Assembly: GCA_004352715.1 (NCBI GenBank)
Contig: SCFE01000014.1
Coordinates: 2,453,913 to 2,517,912, forward strand
Length of the DNA: 64,000 nucleotides
From: Hofstenia miamia
Lineage: Eukaryota > Xenacoelomorpha > Acoela
Direction: 5' to 3'
Made by a program: the position numbers and the translations under genes. Below, piece after piece: positions 36,957 through 49,423 of this stretch. Every line of letters begins with the position of its first letter. The first letter of the stretch is position 1. The notes below the pieces were generated by a model. It had not been told where the DNA came from. It was given only the letters and a program-made list of their open reading frames with translations, and searched no databases.

Positions 36957-37608
36957 TATTTCAGTGTTATTTGCTGTGTTTGAAGCTCTGGGCTGCTACT
37001 TAACACTGACAAACTTAAAATTGCTTTTATCCTCTCCTGCAACTCCATCTGCTCACTTGACCATTAATTGTATCTGTGGAATTCTGGAAAGAAGTCTTTG
37101 TGATTCCCTGCATCTCTATTTATTTGTGTGCCCTTTAACTGGCTCTGCGCACACAGAACAATAGGAAACTTATTGTAAGAGGCTTGATTTTCTCTCATCT
37201 CCATGCCCTGTAATCAACTTAGAAAAATTGTATTTACTGTTTCTTTGTCCTTAGTACTGATGTCCAGCAATCAATATTTGTCTCTTGACTCTTCTCCTTG
37301 TATTTGATGGTTTGTTAACCCTCAATCTGTTTCTTTGTTTGTCCAGTTTTATTCTTTTCAGGAGCAGTTGATGCATTGTTCTCTACGTTCAACAATTCAC
37401 ATATTTCAGAGGCATATCTAGGTTTGTTTTTTGCTGCACTTCTGGGCTATTCCCTAGTTTGTATATCATCAGTATCAATATCATATGTAAATACATCATA
37501 GAATTCTTCTTCATAGATGCTATCTAAGTAATCTGTAATATGATAATTCTCATTATTATTACTCGTGTGATGTCCCACATATGGGTTAGTGTGAAGCCAT
37601 AAATTCTT
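36957..37608 (-). pseudogene. Unidentified decayed reading frame
   Basis: The minus strand from 37608 reads NPYVGHHTSNNNENYHITDY, then an acidic stretch SIYEEEFYDVFTYDIDTDD, a stop, PRSAAKNKPRYASEICELL and KNKTGQTKKQIEG. After a one-base shift near 37312 it reads LTNHQIQGEESRDKY, KDKETVNTIF, FPIVLCAQSQLKGTQ, NRDAGNHKDFFPEFHRY and SEQMELQERIKAILSLS, with about four stops in some 215 codons. That is far fewer than expected for random DNA of this composition, so it looks like a dead protein-coding sequence. I do not recognise the family. An acidic N-terminus of a transposase is one possibility. Confidence 0.4.
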
Positions 37609-40119
37609 TTATTAAAATTTCCTTCTTGTCTCATTGCAGACTGTTTAGTGTTATGACACATTGTTTTGATATTCCAGTGAGTTAAATCACTTTAAGTAAC
37701 TATCATCCACTTTTTCAGAATAACTATGGCACCGCATCAATACTAGTGTTGCAGCTTTTCTTTCATGCACTGCAGTAAATGTCCATTTGGAAACGCTAAT
37801 TTTGAACCACAGGCGGCAGTCAGCACATTCTATTGAAGTAAGAGTAAAGGAGGATATTGCTTTAGAGAGTTTGTAAAGAAATCTTTTTCAAGTGAAAATT
37901 TGGCTTAAAAGTATGTACTTGTAAATATGTAAGTACTTGTAGTATGTAAGTTACATACTATATTGCCTACATGTCATTTGTTATCAAATTATTTTCCATA
38001 GCTGCAATACGTTCATCATAAAAATTTATAATTGTGATCTAGGTTCACATAAACACAAAGTGCTCTATCTCTTAGGTAAAATGGACGTTGTGCTGTTGTA
38101 TTCAAATGTAACTAACCAATCTCTAAGTTTATTATATGTTAAGGTTAATTTTTGCTTTAAAATGTATTGACTTTTTCAGAAATTTACATTATGATGTTTG
38201 GGTATAGTTGGAAATACTGATTTATGATTTTTAGTACAAGTGTCAAAAACTTTGTCTGATTGTAAGCTTGAGCAATTAGAGAGATTTCAATGTCTAGGCG
38301 CATTGTTTAAATTGGTGAAATCAGTTCCTTCTGTAAATTTACTAACATCCCAGAACGCTTATATTCTTAACAGTACATATGTTTAAATTATTGATAAATT
38401 TTCGAATTTTTTGTTCATTACTGTATTAAGTTTATCAATTATTGCGAATCTTGTTGTAAAGTTTTATGCTTTATAAAACAAATTGTTTTTCAATGTTTAC
38501 TAAATTAGTATCAACAGTATCAATGACCCTATGATAAAATGTGTTTTGAAAATTTAAGTCAATTTCAGCAGTTTGATTAGGGATTGGGAATGAATCAACA
38601 AGTCTTAAATTAAGCTTAATGTAGAAAAGTGGAATTTTATCCATTAATTTTAGATTTTTACGTTAATGCCACAAATTAATTTGAATAATTCGTCTTTTTA
38701 GGCTTTTGCAAAGTTGTAATATTGGTAAGCAATCATTTTCATCGAGCACCTTATCCTAATGGGGAAATCTGATTGAAGAAAACTGAGTCATTTAAACAAA
38801 ACGTAAAGAGGGTCAGGGATTATGCTGAACTTACGTAATTATATTGTTCGAAGTTTGGTGTTTATACCAAGTTATATTCAAAATTTTCTTAGAGATCGAA
38901 ATCAACTATTGATGCTTTCATCTTTTAAAAAATTTTATATACCTTACACAATGACGAATATGGGTGAATATAACGCAAATTGCTTAAAATCTATCAAATA
39001 TTTTCCTTAAAGAAAAGCAGCATTACAACACACAATGCTTCGCCATACAGAATGAATTTGAAGCAACATAAAAATGAGGCCCATTCGTGAAAAATATTTT
39101 TATGTATTATGTATTAAGATATCACTAAGAATCGAAATTCATATGCCATCGCCAAAAAAATATTTGCGAAGAAAATATTTCGTGTATTGGGAATTCCAAT
39201 TTGTACTATATTAAAATTAAAATCAAAAGCATGTAGAAAAATTTTACACATGTAAATATAGACAAAGATAAAATAAGGTCATATTTGTTTGCATTTTTAC
39301 TAAAAATATTCCTATTAAATTGAATAGACAAAATCAAAATTTAAAATTCATGCTTAAGATTGAGGACAAATTATTAACAATTTTGAGTTCAAAGTTTGCA
39401 AGTTTGGTTCAAAGTTAGAAAGAATGACATCGTACTCCTTGAACAGGGTACAACACAGTGAAAGGAACACCATTGGTAAAACTAGTAATCAGTTCTTTAC
39501 ATTTCTAGAAGTATAATAAGAATTGTACAAATATGTTAGTTTATCAGTGCAACACTGAATGGTGTAAGCATTTGTAATATATTAGGTTCATTATGTACTA
39601 GCATCTACTTATTAGCTTATGAGCTACATGTAACTAACCTCAAGTAATTGTAAATTAAGTGATATCAGGTCGCAATTAGCACAAAAATTGATTCACAATA
39701 GTAAGAACATTGCAACTGAAAAAAATGCTTCTCTTATGTGGTGTACTAATCACATATTTTGTTTCCTTTTGGAACATATTTTAACATTGTTTTACAATAT
39801 ATATTTTCCCTAGTAATAACAGTCAACAGGACTTGTAGAAAGAAAGCATTCTTGCAATCATAACTATAGTGGTACAACAGAACTATAATGCACTAGTGAG
39901 ATCTAGGAATCACATGACAATTTGAATATTAACCAATTAAAACGGATGGTATTATTAAACGTCTCAAGTGTTTCTCTAATCGTTATGATGTTACAATGCC
40001 ATCTAGGGGATGCAGGTGTGCCCAAGATGTAGCTAGATAGGAATTTGGGAGGAGAAACTAAATCTAACATCATTTCTGTTAATACATGTAAGAATCACTT
40101 ACATAATAATATATCTTAC
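37609..40119. other. AT-rich spacer
   Basis: Small direct and inverted GTATGTAA/TTACATAC motifs lie at 37910-37970. Otherwise nothing was recognised. Confidence 0.5.
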
Positions 40120-40271
40120 ATTCGATTGCGACAGCAGCAGGTATGCACATGTGCACCTCATTGACCAGTACTTGCAAGAACGCCATCATTGAGAATAGGA
40201 TATTTTTAGCATCAAGCATTGTGATCTTGAAGCTGTGAAGCGCATCACTAAGAGCCTGGCCATCCAATTTT
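40120..40271 (-). CDS. Candidate internal exon of an unidentified gene
   Basis: On the minus strand the 152-bp block is preceded by an AG acceptor (ATTTCTAG) and followed by a GTAAGATA donor. Between them it is fully open: KLDGQALSDALHSFKITMLD, then AKNILFSMMAFLQVLVNEVH and MCIPAAVAIE. The block is visibly GC-richer than its flanks, and its codons avoid the extreme AT bias of nearby random frames. The intron phases would be 2 upstream and 1 downstream. No neighbouring exon was identified, and I do not recognise the protein. Its amphipathic, cysteine-poor sequence could be helical. If real, it is one of very few host-gene traces in the window. Confidence 0.4.
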
Positions 40272-41162
40272 CTAGAAATTTCCAAAATGTTTCACATGTA
40301 TTTTTGACAAATTCAGTGCAAACCTTTATGATATCATGCACAATTGCATAAGAATTTGACTTAAGTGCGAGTCAGCAACTAATAAGTGAAATACAGCTGC
40401 CCCTCCAATTTTTTGTTGCACATGCACATCTTGAAGTATGCAGAAGATCAATTTGTTGCTACTATAAACTCAACAAATGCGGTGACTTCTTACGTCTATT
40501 TAAAATCCTGATGAAAATTTTGGATGTTCAAATATAAAAACAGATATGCGATCACATAGATTAATTTTGAATAAATTTGAATATGACTGTTGGTGTGGAA
40601 TTCGTGATTTATGGTGCTAGTAGATTGTGTTATTAACATTTTCAAAGTTACAAATGATGTTTACACAAGGGCAAAAATAATCTTTTAGTTATTGAAAATA
40701 AGATGAAATATACAAATTAAATTAAATATTTTATCCCATTGACTACTTTATAACTTTAGGAAACTTCTATCATATTAAGTTAATTTGAATCTGTAAATTA
40801 TGGAATGCATAAGGCAATTACTTTTAAATATAATTCTCTACAAAATCTTCAAGTAAACGCTTTTTATAAATCAAACGAGTTGAGTTCTTTTGATCATTCA
40901 AGTCTATAATTCCTTTAACTTAAAACGAAAACGCCAATGGAAAGATCAGATATAAGAATATGCGATATCGATTACTTTAAGTGTTTAAATTAATTAAAAT
41001 TTTCAAAAGAAAACAACGCGAAGAAGTCTTTTTATCACTATCTCAGAGCAGATTGAAATGGTGGTAATGAATAACTACGTATAATATTGTTTCAAAAAAT
41101 TTTACTGTCCATTTTGAGATAAAATAATAATGTAAAGTGATTAAACTGCAGTTTTTAATTTC

Positions 41163-41201
<39 letters not shown>

Positions 41202-41430
41202 TAAAATGGTTAAAATATTTTACGATTTCTTAAACATGATAAAGACTATAAATACTGTATTTTGTGAAATTTATGAAGAGAAAGAACCAAAACACCCACA
41301 AGGACGCCAAGGACGTCAATGTTTTTTTTTTTTTTTAATGATATTCATCGAGACATAATAGACATAATTATTACTGTTTACTTTGGATAAAAAGGAGAAA
41401 TGCTACAATGCTTGTAGTTAGCTAATCTTT
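40272..41430. other. AT-rich spacer with (AT)n tract
   Basis: Microsatellite at 41168-41197 and a 15-base poly-T near 41322-41336. The open frame that spans both is low-complexity and not credible. Confidence 0.6.
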
Positions 41431-41434
41431 TCTG

Positions 41435-42135
41435 GGAAAAATGTATTCGGCCACTTCAGACCAAATCAGAGAATCTGTAAAACGAAGAATGTTGATAAAG
41501 AGACCAACTAGGCAGAATTTCAGATTCTTGCCTCAAATTACTCGGGGACCATGAATTATGGTAGGAATCTGTAATGGTATGGGGTGCAATATGGAAGTGT
41601 GGCTTTTGCAACATTGCTCACATCACTGGTACTCTTCTAAGCTCTTAATATGCTCGAATTCTAGAAAAGGAACTCTTGCCACTCCTTACAAGTGATCAAT
41701 ATATCAGCAGGATGGTGCTCCACGTCATACCTCAAAAGAAATGAAAAATTTCCTCCACAATAATGGCGTTGCTATCCTTGCTGAGTGGCCTGATCAAACT
41801 CCAGACCTTAACATTATCGAAAATATGTGTAAAGAGGTCAAATATCGAATTGGACAACATTTCTTCACACTGAAGACGAGCTATGGAGCGCAATAAAGAA
41901 AAAAATTTATGCAATTCCGAACAGCTTTATCGAAAGACTTTTTGCTTCAATCCCTGATCGCCTTGAAGCTGTTATTCGCTCAAAGAGACACCCTAAAAAA
42001 ATATTAGAAAAGAGAATTCTGTTGATAAGTGCTTGTATTGCATCAATTATTAATTTATGTATCTTATTTTGAAGTTACTTTTTTCGGATTTGCTTATTTG
42101 TTAACATTTTTTCAGGTGGCCGAATACATTTTTCC
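41435..42135 (+). mobile_element. Tc1-like element, internally deleted, 20-bp inverted repeats
   Basis: The ends GGAAAAATGTATTCGGCCAC (41435-41454) and GTGGCCGAATACATTTTTCC (42116-42135) are exact reverse complements over 20 bases. The element is only about 700 bp, roughly half of a complete Tc1. The first half of the transposase, with the paired-type DNA-binding domain, is missing. Alternatively, the inverted repeats seen could be the inner parts of longer termini. Confidence 0.8.
41560..41995 (+). pseudogene. Tc1-like transposase, catalytic C-terminal half
   Basis: Plus-strand frames read MVWGAIWKCGFCNIAHITGT, a stop, YARILEKELLPLLTSDQ, then YQQDGAPRHTSKEMKNFL, LAEWPDQTPDLNIIENM and CKEVKYRIGQ. 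This is the conserved Tc1 order MVWG, QQDGAP.H, WP.QSPDLN.IE. Counting residues from the second aspartate to the glutamate gives 35 between them, one more than typical Tc1 because of an extra residue before EWP. The first catalytic aspartate (upstream of MVWG) is lost in the deletion. Several stops occur, so it is not functional. Confidence 0.8.
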
Positions 42136-42331
42136 AATACAAGTTTTTTAATTTTGAGGAAAAAATAATAGCCAATTGTTATTCTACATATTTTATGGTA
42201 TTAGATATGCAAATTTTCTTTTCTTAATAAAAGTAACACTTAGTTAAAATTTTAGGCACACTCTATCTAATTCAAAATAGCAACATATTTCCAGTACTAT
42301 ATTATATAAATCAGTAAGACTTCTGTCAAAA

Positions 42332-42592
42332 TTGACATCATTAGCTACCACTAAAACTTCAACACATTTTGTTATTAATGCGATCAATCACTTGTTTGTA
42401 TTGATGGCTATTCCGTTGGTGTACTCCAGAAAAATGAGTGCTGAAATTGAGCTTGGCTTTTTCGTTCTGATCTATATTCTGAGACAAAACGTAAGCATTC
42501 CACATCACTTAAATAGGGTAGGCAAATGCAGCATTGAGACACTCTTTGATTATGTTGGCAGTGGGGTAAGTCACATTCGTTTAGCAACCAGG
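42332..42592 (+). other. Unidentified open frame, possible exon or transposase fragment
   Basis: An 87-codon plus-strand frame reads SAEIELGFFVLIYILRQ, then PHHLNRVGKCSIETLFDYV and GSGVSHIRLATR, ending at CAG followed by GTAAAG, a good donor site. The region is GC-richer than its flanks. The pattern (riGk..iE.lF..v) recalls C-terminal parts of some transposase families, but I cannot assign it. The minus-strand open frame over the same bases is probably a shadow. Confidence 0.35.
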
Positions 42593-42606
42593 TAAAGAAC
42601 AGCAAT

Positions 42607-42620
42607 TATATATATATATG
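42607..42620. repeat. Short (AT)n tract
   Basis: A small AT dinucleotide tract just after the preceding open frame. Confidence 0.8.
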
Positions 42621-43170
42621 AAAGCGCGTATTTTGAATCCGCAAAAATGTTAGTAAAAAATTCTTGGATAAAACTTCAGTGTGGGAGAGTTCTTACCTTT
42701 GGTTAGTACTTGAAGTGAAGTTAGCATTCACTAAATGACTTTCGAATTCAAGAAATAACGAAAAATATAGATACGGCGGGGGGTTCAATTTTTCAAATTC
42801 ACAGAAGTGGATGTTAGTGGTTTCCTTTTAACCTTTTAGTATTTGTCTGGATTTAACTGATTGTCAAATGGATTTCTATTTGTTATATGAACATTACAGA
42901 TAGTGTTAAGTGTCTTTGAATTTGGGGTTTACGATAGTGGACTATTGGTGATCACAGTCCTACATTGTCTCACTTGATTTTTGGCCCCATAGTCCAATTA
43001 GTCCTAAGGCATTACTTCCATTTTCCCAAAATTGGCGTGACCTCAACGGATTAGATCGTCCAGAAAAATCTACATTGTACGTAGCTCGGAAATAATGTAA
43101 ACAATAAATAATTTTGTAATGCAATTTAAATAATGTAAGTTAAAGCAGACAACATTAGGTTTCATGCCTT

Positions 43171-43390
43171 CATCCATGAACTTCTATAGCACAAACTAGA
43201 ATGGGAAAAATAAATAAATACTGTAACAACAACATTTGGCCGATTTCCCTCGTCATTTATTAATTGCAATCTTCAATTCACTAATAGAAGAGAGGAATTA
43301 ATAAATGAATAAGTGAAATCGGCCAAATGTTGCAGCTAATTGATATTTTTTCCAGTCCAGTTAGTTTTATAGAAGTTCATGATTCATCCA
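43171..43390. repeat. Large imperfect hairpin (inverted repeat, arms of about 103 bp)
   Basis: The left arm 43171-43274 contains ATGAACTTCTATAGCACAAA, AACATTTGGCCGATTTC and CATTTATTAATTGCAATCTTC. The right arm 43288-43390 contains the reverse complements GAAGAGAGGAATTAATAAATG, GAAATCGGCCAAATGTT and ATAGAAGTTCAT. About 13 bases form the loop. Pairing looks near 80%. It could be a fold-back MITE or a long transcribed hairpin. Confidence 0.8.
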
Positions 43391-43481
43391 TCAAGAATTG
43401 CAAAGTTTATTGCGTGTATCTGGAACTATTAAAAGTGTATGTTTACTTCAAGAAGAGATAAGATGACTGCTCCCAGCATCA

Positions 43482-46400
43482 CTATATTACATGCTTACCA
43501 ACTTTCAAGCTCCACCAAATACTGAAAAATGTGTTTATCCAAGCTATATCAGTATGCAGTATGAATAGTAGCATTCTACCTCTATTGGAAAAACCATATG
43601 TGACAAATGTGCGAGATTTTTGCATTAATAAGTATACGGAATGGGGATTTAGCATTACATAATTTAAAATTTTCAAAAAACCTTGCTAATTCTTTAGATC
43701 GTAAATGGTAACATACCTTAACTTTATCATTTATAAACATGTTTCAAGGAAACCTGCCACATGTGCGAATTGCTAAATATGTCAAATGTAACAAGCTTCA
43801 CATAAAATGATAATGCTATCCAAATCCACATGTAGTGCAGCAGCTAAAAGTTAGTTCTTTGCAACAATAGATGCATAGCAACTCATTTTAGTAGAAGGAG
43901 CCATTCTAAATGAAAGAATCAACTAACAAATATAGCTAAGTAGTTATCGCTGTAAAATCAAAAAATTTTAGGTTAAAGGTGCTATGCACTCATAATTTTA
44001 AAAAAATTTAAACTAACATTATAAAACTAACATTATGCATGGGTTACAAGGCTGCAAACAGAAAAGCTTTCTTTAAGGTGAACAATGAAATGTACACGTA
44101 TGGCGTTTTTCCATTACTGGACAGTATTATATTAATCCGCCTAGCAGGATCCATAATTACTAACTGATAGATTAATCAGCTTTATTAGGCAAAGCATTTC
44201 AGTAGAGATGCCATAAACTTTTTTTTACTTAGTATTTAGTGTTCGTATCACTCAAAACAACTTTATTTTAGTTGGTGAATATTCCCATATTTTCGAAAAA
44301 TTTTTAACCCAAGCCTACCATCTTCACAGATATTTTCTTAGATGTAATCAATGCTTTGTAAGAACTTTTTCTATAAACTTATTTACTATTTTATCAATTT
44401 TGTTTTAGTTTATTAAGTGAAATAAATTTAAGGTTTTTTGTAGGTGGTGAGTGATGCATTTACATTTTGAATTGAAAATTTCTAAGAATAGGATACTTCA
44501 AAGTTTGACAGAATAATATTACTGAACATTCAATTTTCAATTTTTTTAGTGTGTATGCAATATTTTTTAGATATGATCATTAAAATGAGCAATATAAATT
44601 TGCATAATGAGAATTGACAGGTGTAACAAAACCTAAAAAATTGAGTTACACAATAGAATTGCGAAGCCTTGAGTTTGATAAAATGATTAACTAAAGCAAT
44701 TTATTTGATTACCTTCCAAATTCTTCTTTTGTTTTGGAATCCTCGATGAGAGGAAATTAGATAAAATGTAATCTACGGAATTCAATTAATTTGAAGAAAG
44801 CAAACAAAGATTTGCATGTCAATAAATTTCTAACTCATGCTTGTTTAAAGTTTAAATAAAATTGTAAATTTTTTAAAAAGAATTCTTATTCTTATTTCAA
44901 TTGAATGGAATAATAGCATAGGATTCTGGCAATCAAATATTGAAGCAATATAAAATGTATTTTGGCAAATTGCTTGAGAAAAGCTATATATCAGCTAGAT
45001 ATATTATCATAAAAAATAGAATGAAAATACATTCACAAAATCCATTATATACACAAAGCTTGCACAATGTAAACATTATATTTCCGAACGATTTCCTAAC
45101 AGTTGTGGTAAAGTCTAGTAAATATCACGTAATGGAGATATTGTGTTCTGCTTAGTTGATTTAGCAAAATGTTTTTAAATGTTTGTGTAGGAAAATAACG
45201 TGATTATTTTTTGACAATCATTTCTATATAAAATACAATGCAAAAGTTGTGTTGCATTATATACAAAATCTTAGAGAATCGGAAAGTTTTAAATTATATT
45301 ATCTTAAAAAAATCAGTTGTAAATTATTCTGTAAAATTTATTTCAAATAATGCTATTAATTGGTAAAATACTATGCGGTCCTCACTTCCGTCAGCAGCTA
45401 ATATAAAAGTGATTATTATATAAGAACAGTACTTGGAGAGCTTGCAAAAGTTTTCAGCAACGTTTACAACTTTACTATTTCCATATATTCAATTCCAATG
45501 TGCTTATAATTCTGTCCACTACAAAATATCAGCAACATGCATTTTTAGTCTGTTTTTTACATTTTCTTTTAATTTGCAACAAGTTATTCAAATTTTTAAT
45601 AATCAAATTTATGCATTCAAACTATAGTCAGTGAAATGCAGCAAAGGTTCTGTTTATAGTGCTCAAAATATATTGTATGCCTACCAAATTCATTTATGTT
45701 AAATGCTCATTTAAAATGTGAAAATAAAATTTCTTCATTGATTATGTAAACCCCCATTTTACAGAAACTTTGGGTTTATTTACATATTGGCTATAACATA
45801 CAAAATTCATTTTTATTTTATCATGGCATGTGCTTTTTATTCTTTATTACAAATACTAAAGAATTAAAACACCAGAATAAGGGCATAGTTAACAATTTTT
45901 TATTACTTCAATGAATTGGGTTGGCTGTATCTGAATTGGAACTTGTCGATGATACATAATTGAAAATAAAAAAATGCTAATAAAATCTGGATTTTTAAAA
46001 CTAGATATAAGAGTAACCACATTGATTTTATGAAACTACATGTGAAATACATTATCAGAAATATTCTAGAAAACATATTTATTTTATTACATTGTAGTAT
46101 TTATCTAGGGCGAATTTTTTCTAGAAAAAATCAATAGCTTAATGAATATCACTTAATTTGTTCTTAGGCTCAAAATAGATCTCAAAGTTTGCAAGTATTA
46201 TTAAATTGGAAAGGGACATTTTTTCAATTACAAGTTTAAAATTTTAGGGGTAACTTTTCCTTCATAATATTCTAGATTATAGAAAAAGTCATAAAATTTT
46301 GCGTTACTAGTCTAGTTTTCCCATTAGATTTGATGGCTTATTCGTAGCACAATTAAAAACAAAATTAAACTGTGCGTTTGTTATTTAAACATAATTGGTT

Positions 46401-48464
46401 GCGTAACCTTAATTCAGCGTACCATATTTTTAACTTTGATCTTTATAAACGTTTTATTGTTTTAGTGGGTTTTGTGTACAAATTATGTTGAGTAAAAACA
46501 ATATATTTCAATAATGGAACCACTTTTTTAGGTCTAACAGTGTTGGTAATGTACCTCAGGCTCAGTCCGAACAATGAAACCATTTGCAGTTGATATCATT
46601 GCTCAGTTCGGCACTACATTTTGTTAGAAAGATGTGATATTATCCACAATATATTTTGATATTGCGGAAGTGCTATTATATAGCATTCACTGTACATCAT
46701 TTAATATATTTCCCCGGCTGAAAGTATTGTTCCTAAGCTTTTCAAATGTAAGTTTGAAATAATTTGAAACATTTTTGTGATGACTGTGCCTAGCAGTACA
46801 TATCTTGAAGAATTTAAGAAAACAAACTAATTTAGAAATTTTTATTGCAATATATGAACCTCAATTACGATTTTAATATCAAAAAAACAAACATGAGTTG
46901 GCATTGAGTTGTTATGTAGAACAGATGCAATGGATAATATCGTTGTAAATTTGTTTCATTTTCTACTGACTTTAAATAAAAATGGGTATCAACGATGTCA
47001 ATATAATTATTCAGCAAAAAACTGATATTTTAATTTCTCAAAAATTTAATATATTGGAGTAGTTAGTATATATTGTTTTAATGATGCCTGAAATTTATAA
47101 ATGTGTCTTTTCAATTGCCCAAAAACGACATCGCTTAATGGAAAAAAAGATTTTCAGATGAGTTAAGCTCCAAAACGTGATATAAAAACAACAAAAATTT
47201 CACTTAAACAAATAGCCACACACACTGTTCTACCCAACAAAAAGTATTTATAAAATACAGTTTATTTTAGGCCATAATTGTATATACCAATCTAAAAAGA
47301 TTTATTAATTAGTTTGATTATGAGTAAGTTACTAGCCAATTAGCACTAGAAAACTTAATTGTCAGATTTGACCACTTTCATTCTTTGACAAAAATCTACG
47401 ACATTTGCCAATTTACGAAGTTAGATGTATTAATCATAAAATTATTTTTTGCAAAGTGTTTGATGGCTCACTATTCGCATACGACACTTAAATGCCTGAG
47501 GTGGTCAGATCTGACCACTAATACTTCTTGCTGCTATGTTCAGACTTTATGTTATATATAGAGATGGACATGAGCCGAAAACTTTGGCCAAGCCCTGTCA
47601 AACCTAAGAAACCCTAGGCGCCTCCAAGTCTGGCCTATTCGTACAGCTTCATTGGGAATTGCACCAATATATATGCAGAAATTAATTATGAATGTGGATG
47701 CCTAGAAATGGAAGGAAACCATTTCTGGTGAGGCTTTACACCATATTTATGACAACATCAACAATTGTGATAGGAGTTTGGGAGAATTGAAATTCAATTT
47801 ACAGTAGCTTAATTGGAAACATTCACAGCCTTCCTCTACACTACAAGTTTCTTAAAATTTGAATGTACCATTTTTTGACGTAATGACTATGGATCGTGCT
47901 TCTTCGTTGATTATATGAGCCAAAATCAGTTCAAGATTATTTCGAAATATATTTCGTTTTAATAAAAAAATCAATAAGGTTTTTTGAGAATTTGTAATAA
48001 ACTTAAGCCTATCGTTGACATATTTGAAAGATTTTGAGAAAATATAATAGGATGTTTCTAGCTTTTTCCAAACACTTAATGAACAATCTTCAAACATGCA
48101 AAGGTCACTCTAATCCCATTGTCTTTATGCAAGGCTATCGAAAAATATAGAAATAAGTTTTGGGTGTTGAGGAAAAGATATTTCACGATTTAAAAAAGTA
48201 ATATTTCAAAATTGTACATAATTTTAAAATTGTAAATTTTTTTAAATTTGGCAGATTTTAGTGGTTGATTTTATCATTTATAAACAAGACATTTCTTCAA
48301 AGTTCTACCAAATGTTTGTATCAAATATGCTTGACAGGATCTCAAAGATAGCTTTCTGTCATTTTTAGGCTTGTGTTTGTTTAAACAGCAATGTTTAGTA
48401 ATATAAAATTGCCGTTTTATATATTAAAGTTAAAGCCATAGAATCGAAAATCTGTTTCCCATTA
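43482..48464. other. Long AT-rich spacer
   Basis: Very low GC with no recognisable coding. At 47569, TAGAGATGGACATGAGCCGA resembles one terminus of the 35.3-kb hAT MITE family, but its partner end was not found. Open frames here have no protein-like features. Confidence 0.5.
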
Positions 48465-48620
48465 TTGGCTTACGAATGGCCAATTAATTGACCATCATTG
48501 GCTCACCAATGGATCATTGTCGAATATGCATCACTGGCCCTTTAATTCCCAAGCGGTCATCTGCCATTAACGGTAATTTCAATGGCCCATTGTTGAGCCA
48601 TTAATGGTTTGCTATTTGGG
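48465..48620 (-). repeat. AATGGCC dispersed repeat, copy B
   Basis: Reverse-complemented, this carries TTAATGGCAGATGACCGCTT, AATGGTCAATTAATTGGCC and CAACAATGGGCCATTG, matching copy A at 29270-29465 with many differences. No coding is apparent. Confidence 0.65.
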
Positions 48621-49420
48621 ATAAAATTGCATCCCAACAGTTTCAGTTATCGGTATTAAGTCAAAAAAGTAATTTCAGTCAGTGTATACATTGCAACTTG
48701 AAGATATTACAAACATTTTATTGACAATTATATATTTTTTAAATTATTTAGTATTTTGAAGCATCGTCAAACTACATTAAAGAAATTAAAGTTTTGGAAA
48801 ACAATATCAAATTTAAGGTATCTGTAAGTCACCTTAAAGTAAGTCAGTGTTTTGAAAGCCCTTCGAATACTTTAAAATATCTCTAAGTTACTCTAAAGAG
48901 AACCATTGTACCTAATACAGTTTTGTATATTTTTTCACCTAATCAAATCTTAGATTGCAGGAAAACTGCAAAAACATGTTGTATGTAAGAGATATAGAAA
49001 TGGGATAAAGCAAATGGCTATATTATATTTCTAGAAGGTTATATTTATCGAGAAATTTTCTTTGTTTTTTGAGAGCTAATTGAATTTGTTATTTACCACG
49101 TATTTATAAAGAATTTTTACTTGCTATTTTTTTAAAATTATCTATTTAATTCGAAAAATCTAAACGTCATGCTACATCACTCTAATTGATAGTAGTTGCT
49201 AAGCAACTTAGTAATTCTGTGTGTATGTTAGATCACAAATACTTTTAAATCATAACGTTAAACACAAAAGACCCTTATTTGTTGTAAATCATAGTATACA
49301 TATTTAAGTATATACTCTAATGTTCAAACGCAACTAGTAATATACTTGCTGAATTCATACTGTGAAGAATTATTATAAATGTTCTTAAATTTACTAATAA
49401 TTTTTCTGTAACAATTGTTT
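48621..49420. other. AT-rich spacer
   Basis: Short repeated AAGTCACCTTAAAGTAAGTC-type motifs lie near 48825-48895. Nothing else was recognised. Confidence 0.5.
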
Positions 49421-49423
49421 AGC

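Noticed and set aside
41171-41197. Possible CRISPR-like or tandem array in repeated dinucleotides
   Set aside because: These are ordinary microsatellites without spacers, and the genome is eukaryotic.
41137-41358. 73-codon open frame
   Set aside because: It is built from an (AT)n tract, giving YIYIYI, and a poly-T run.
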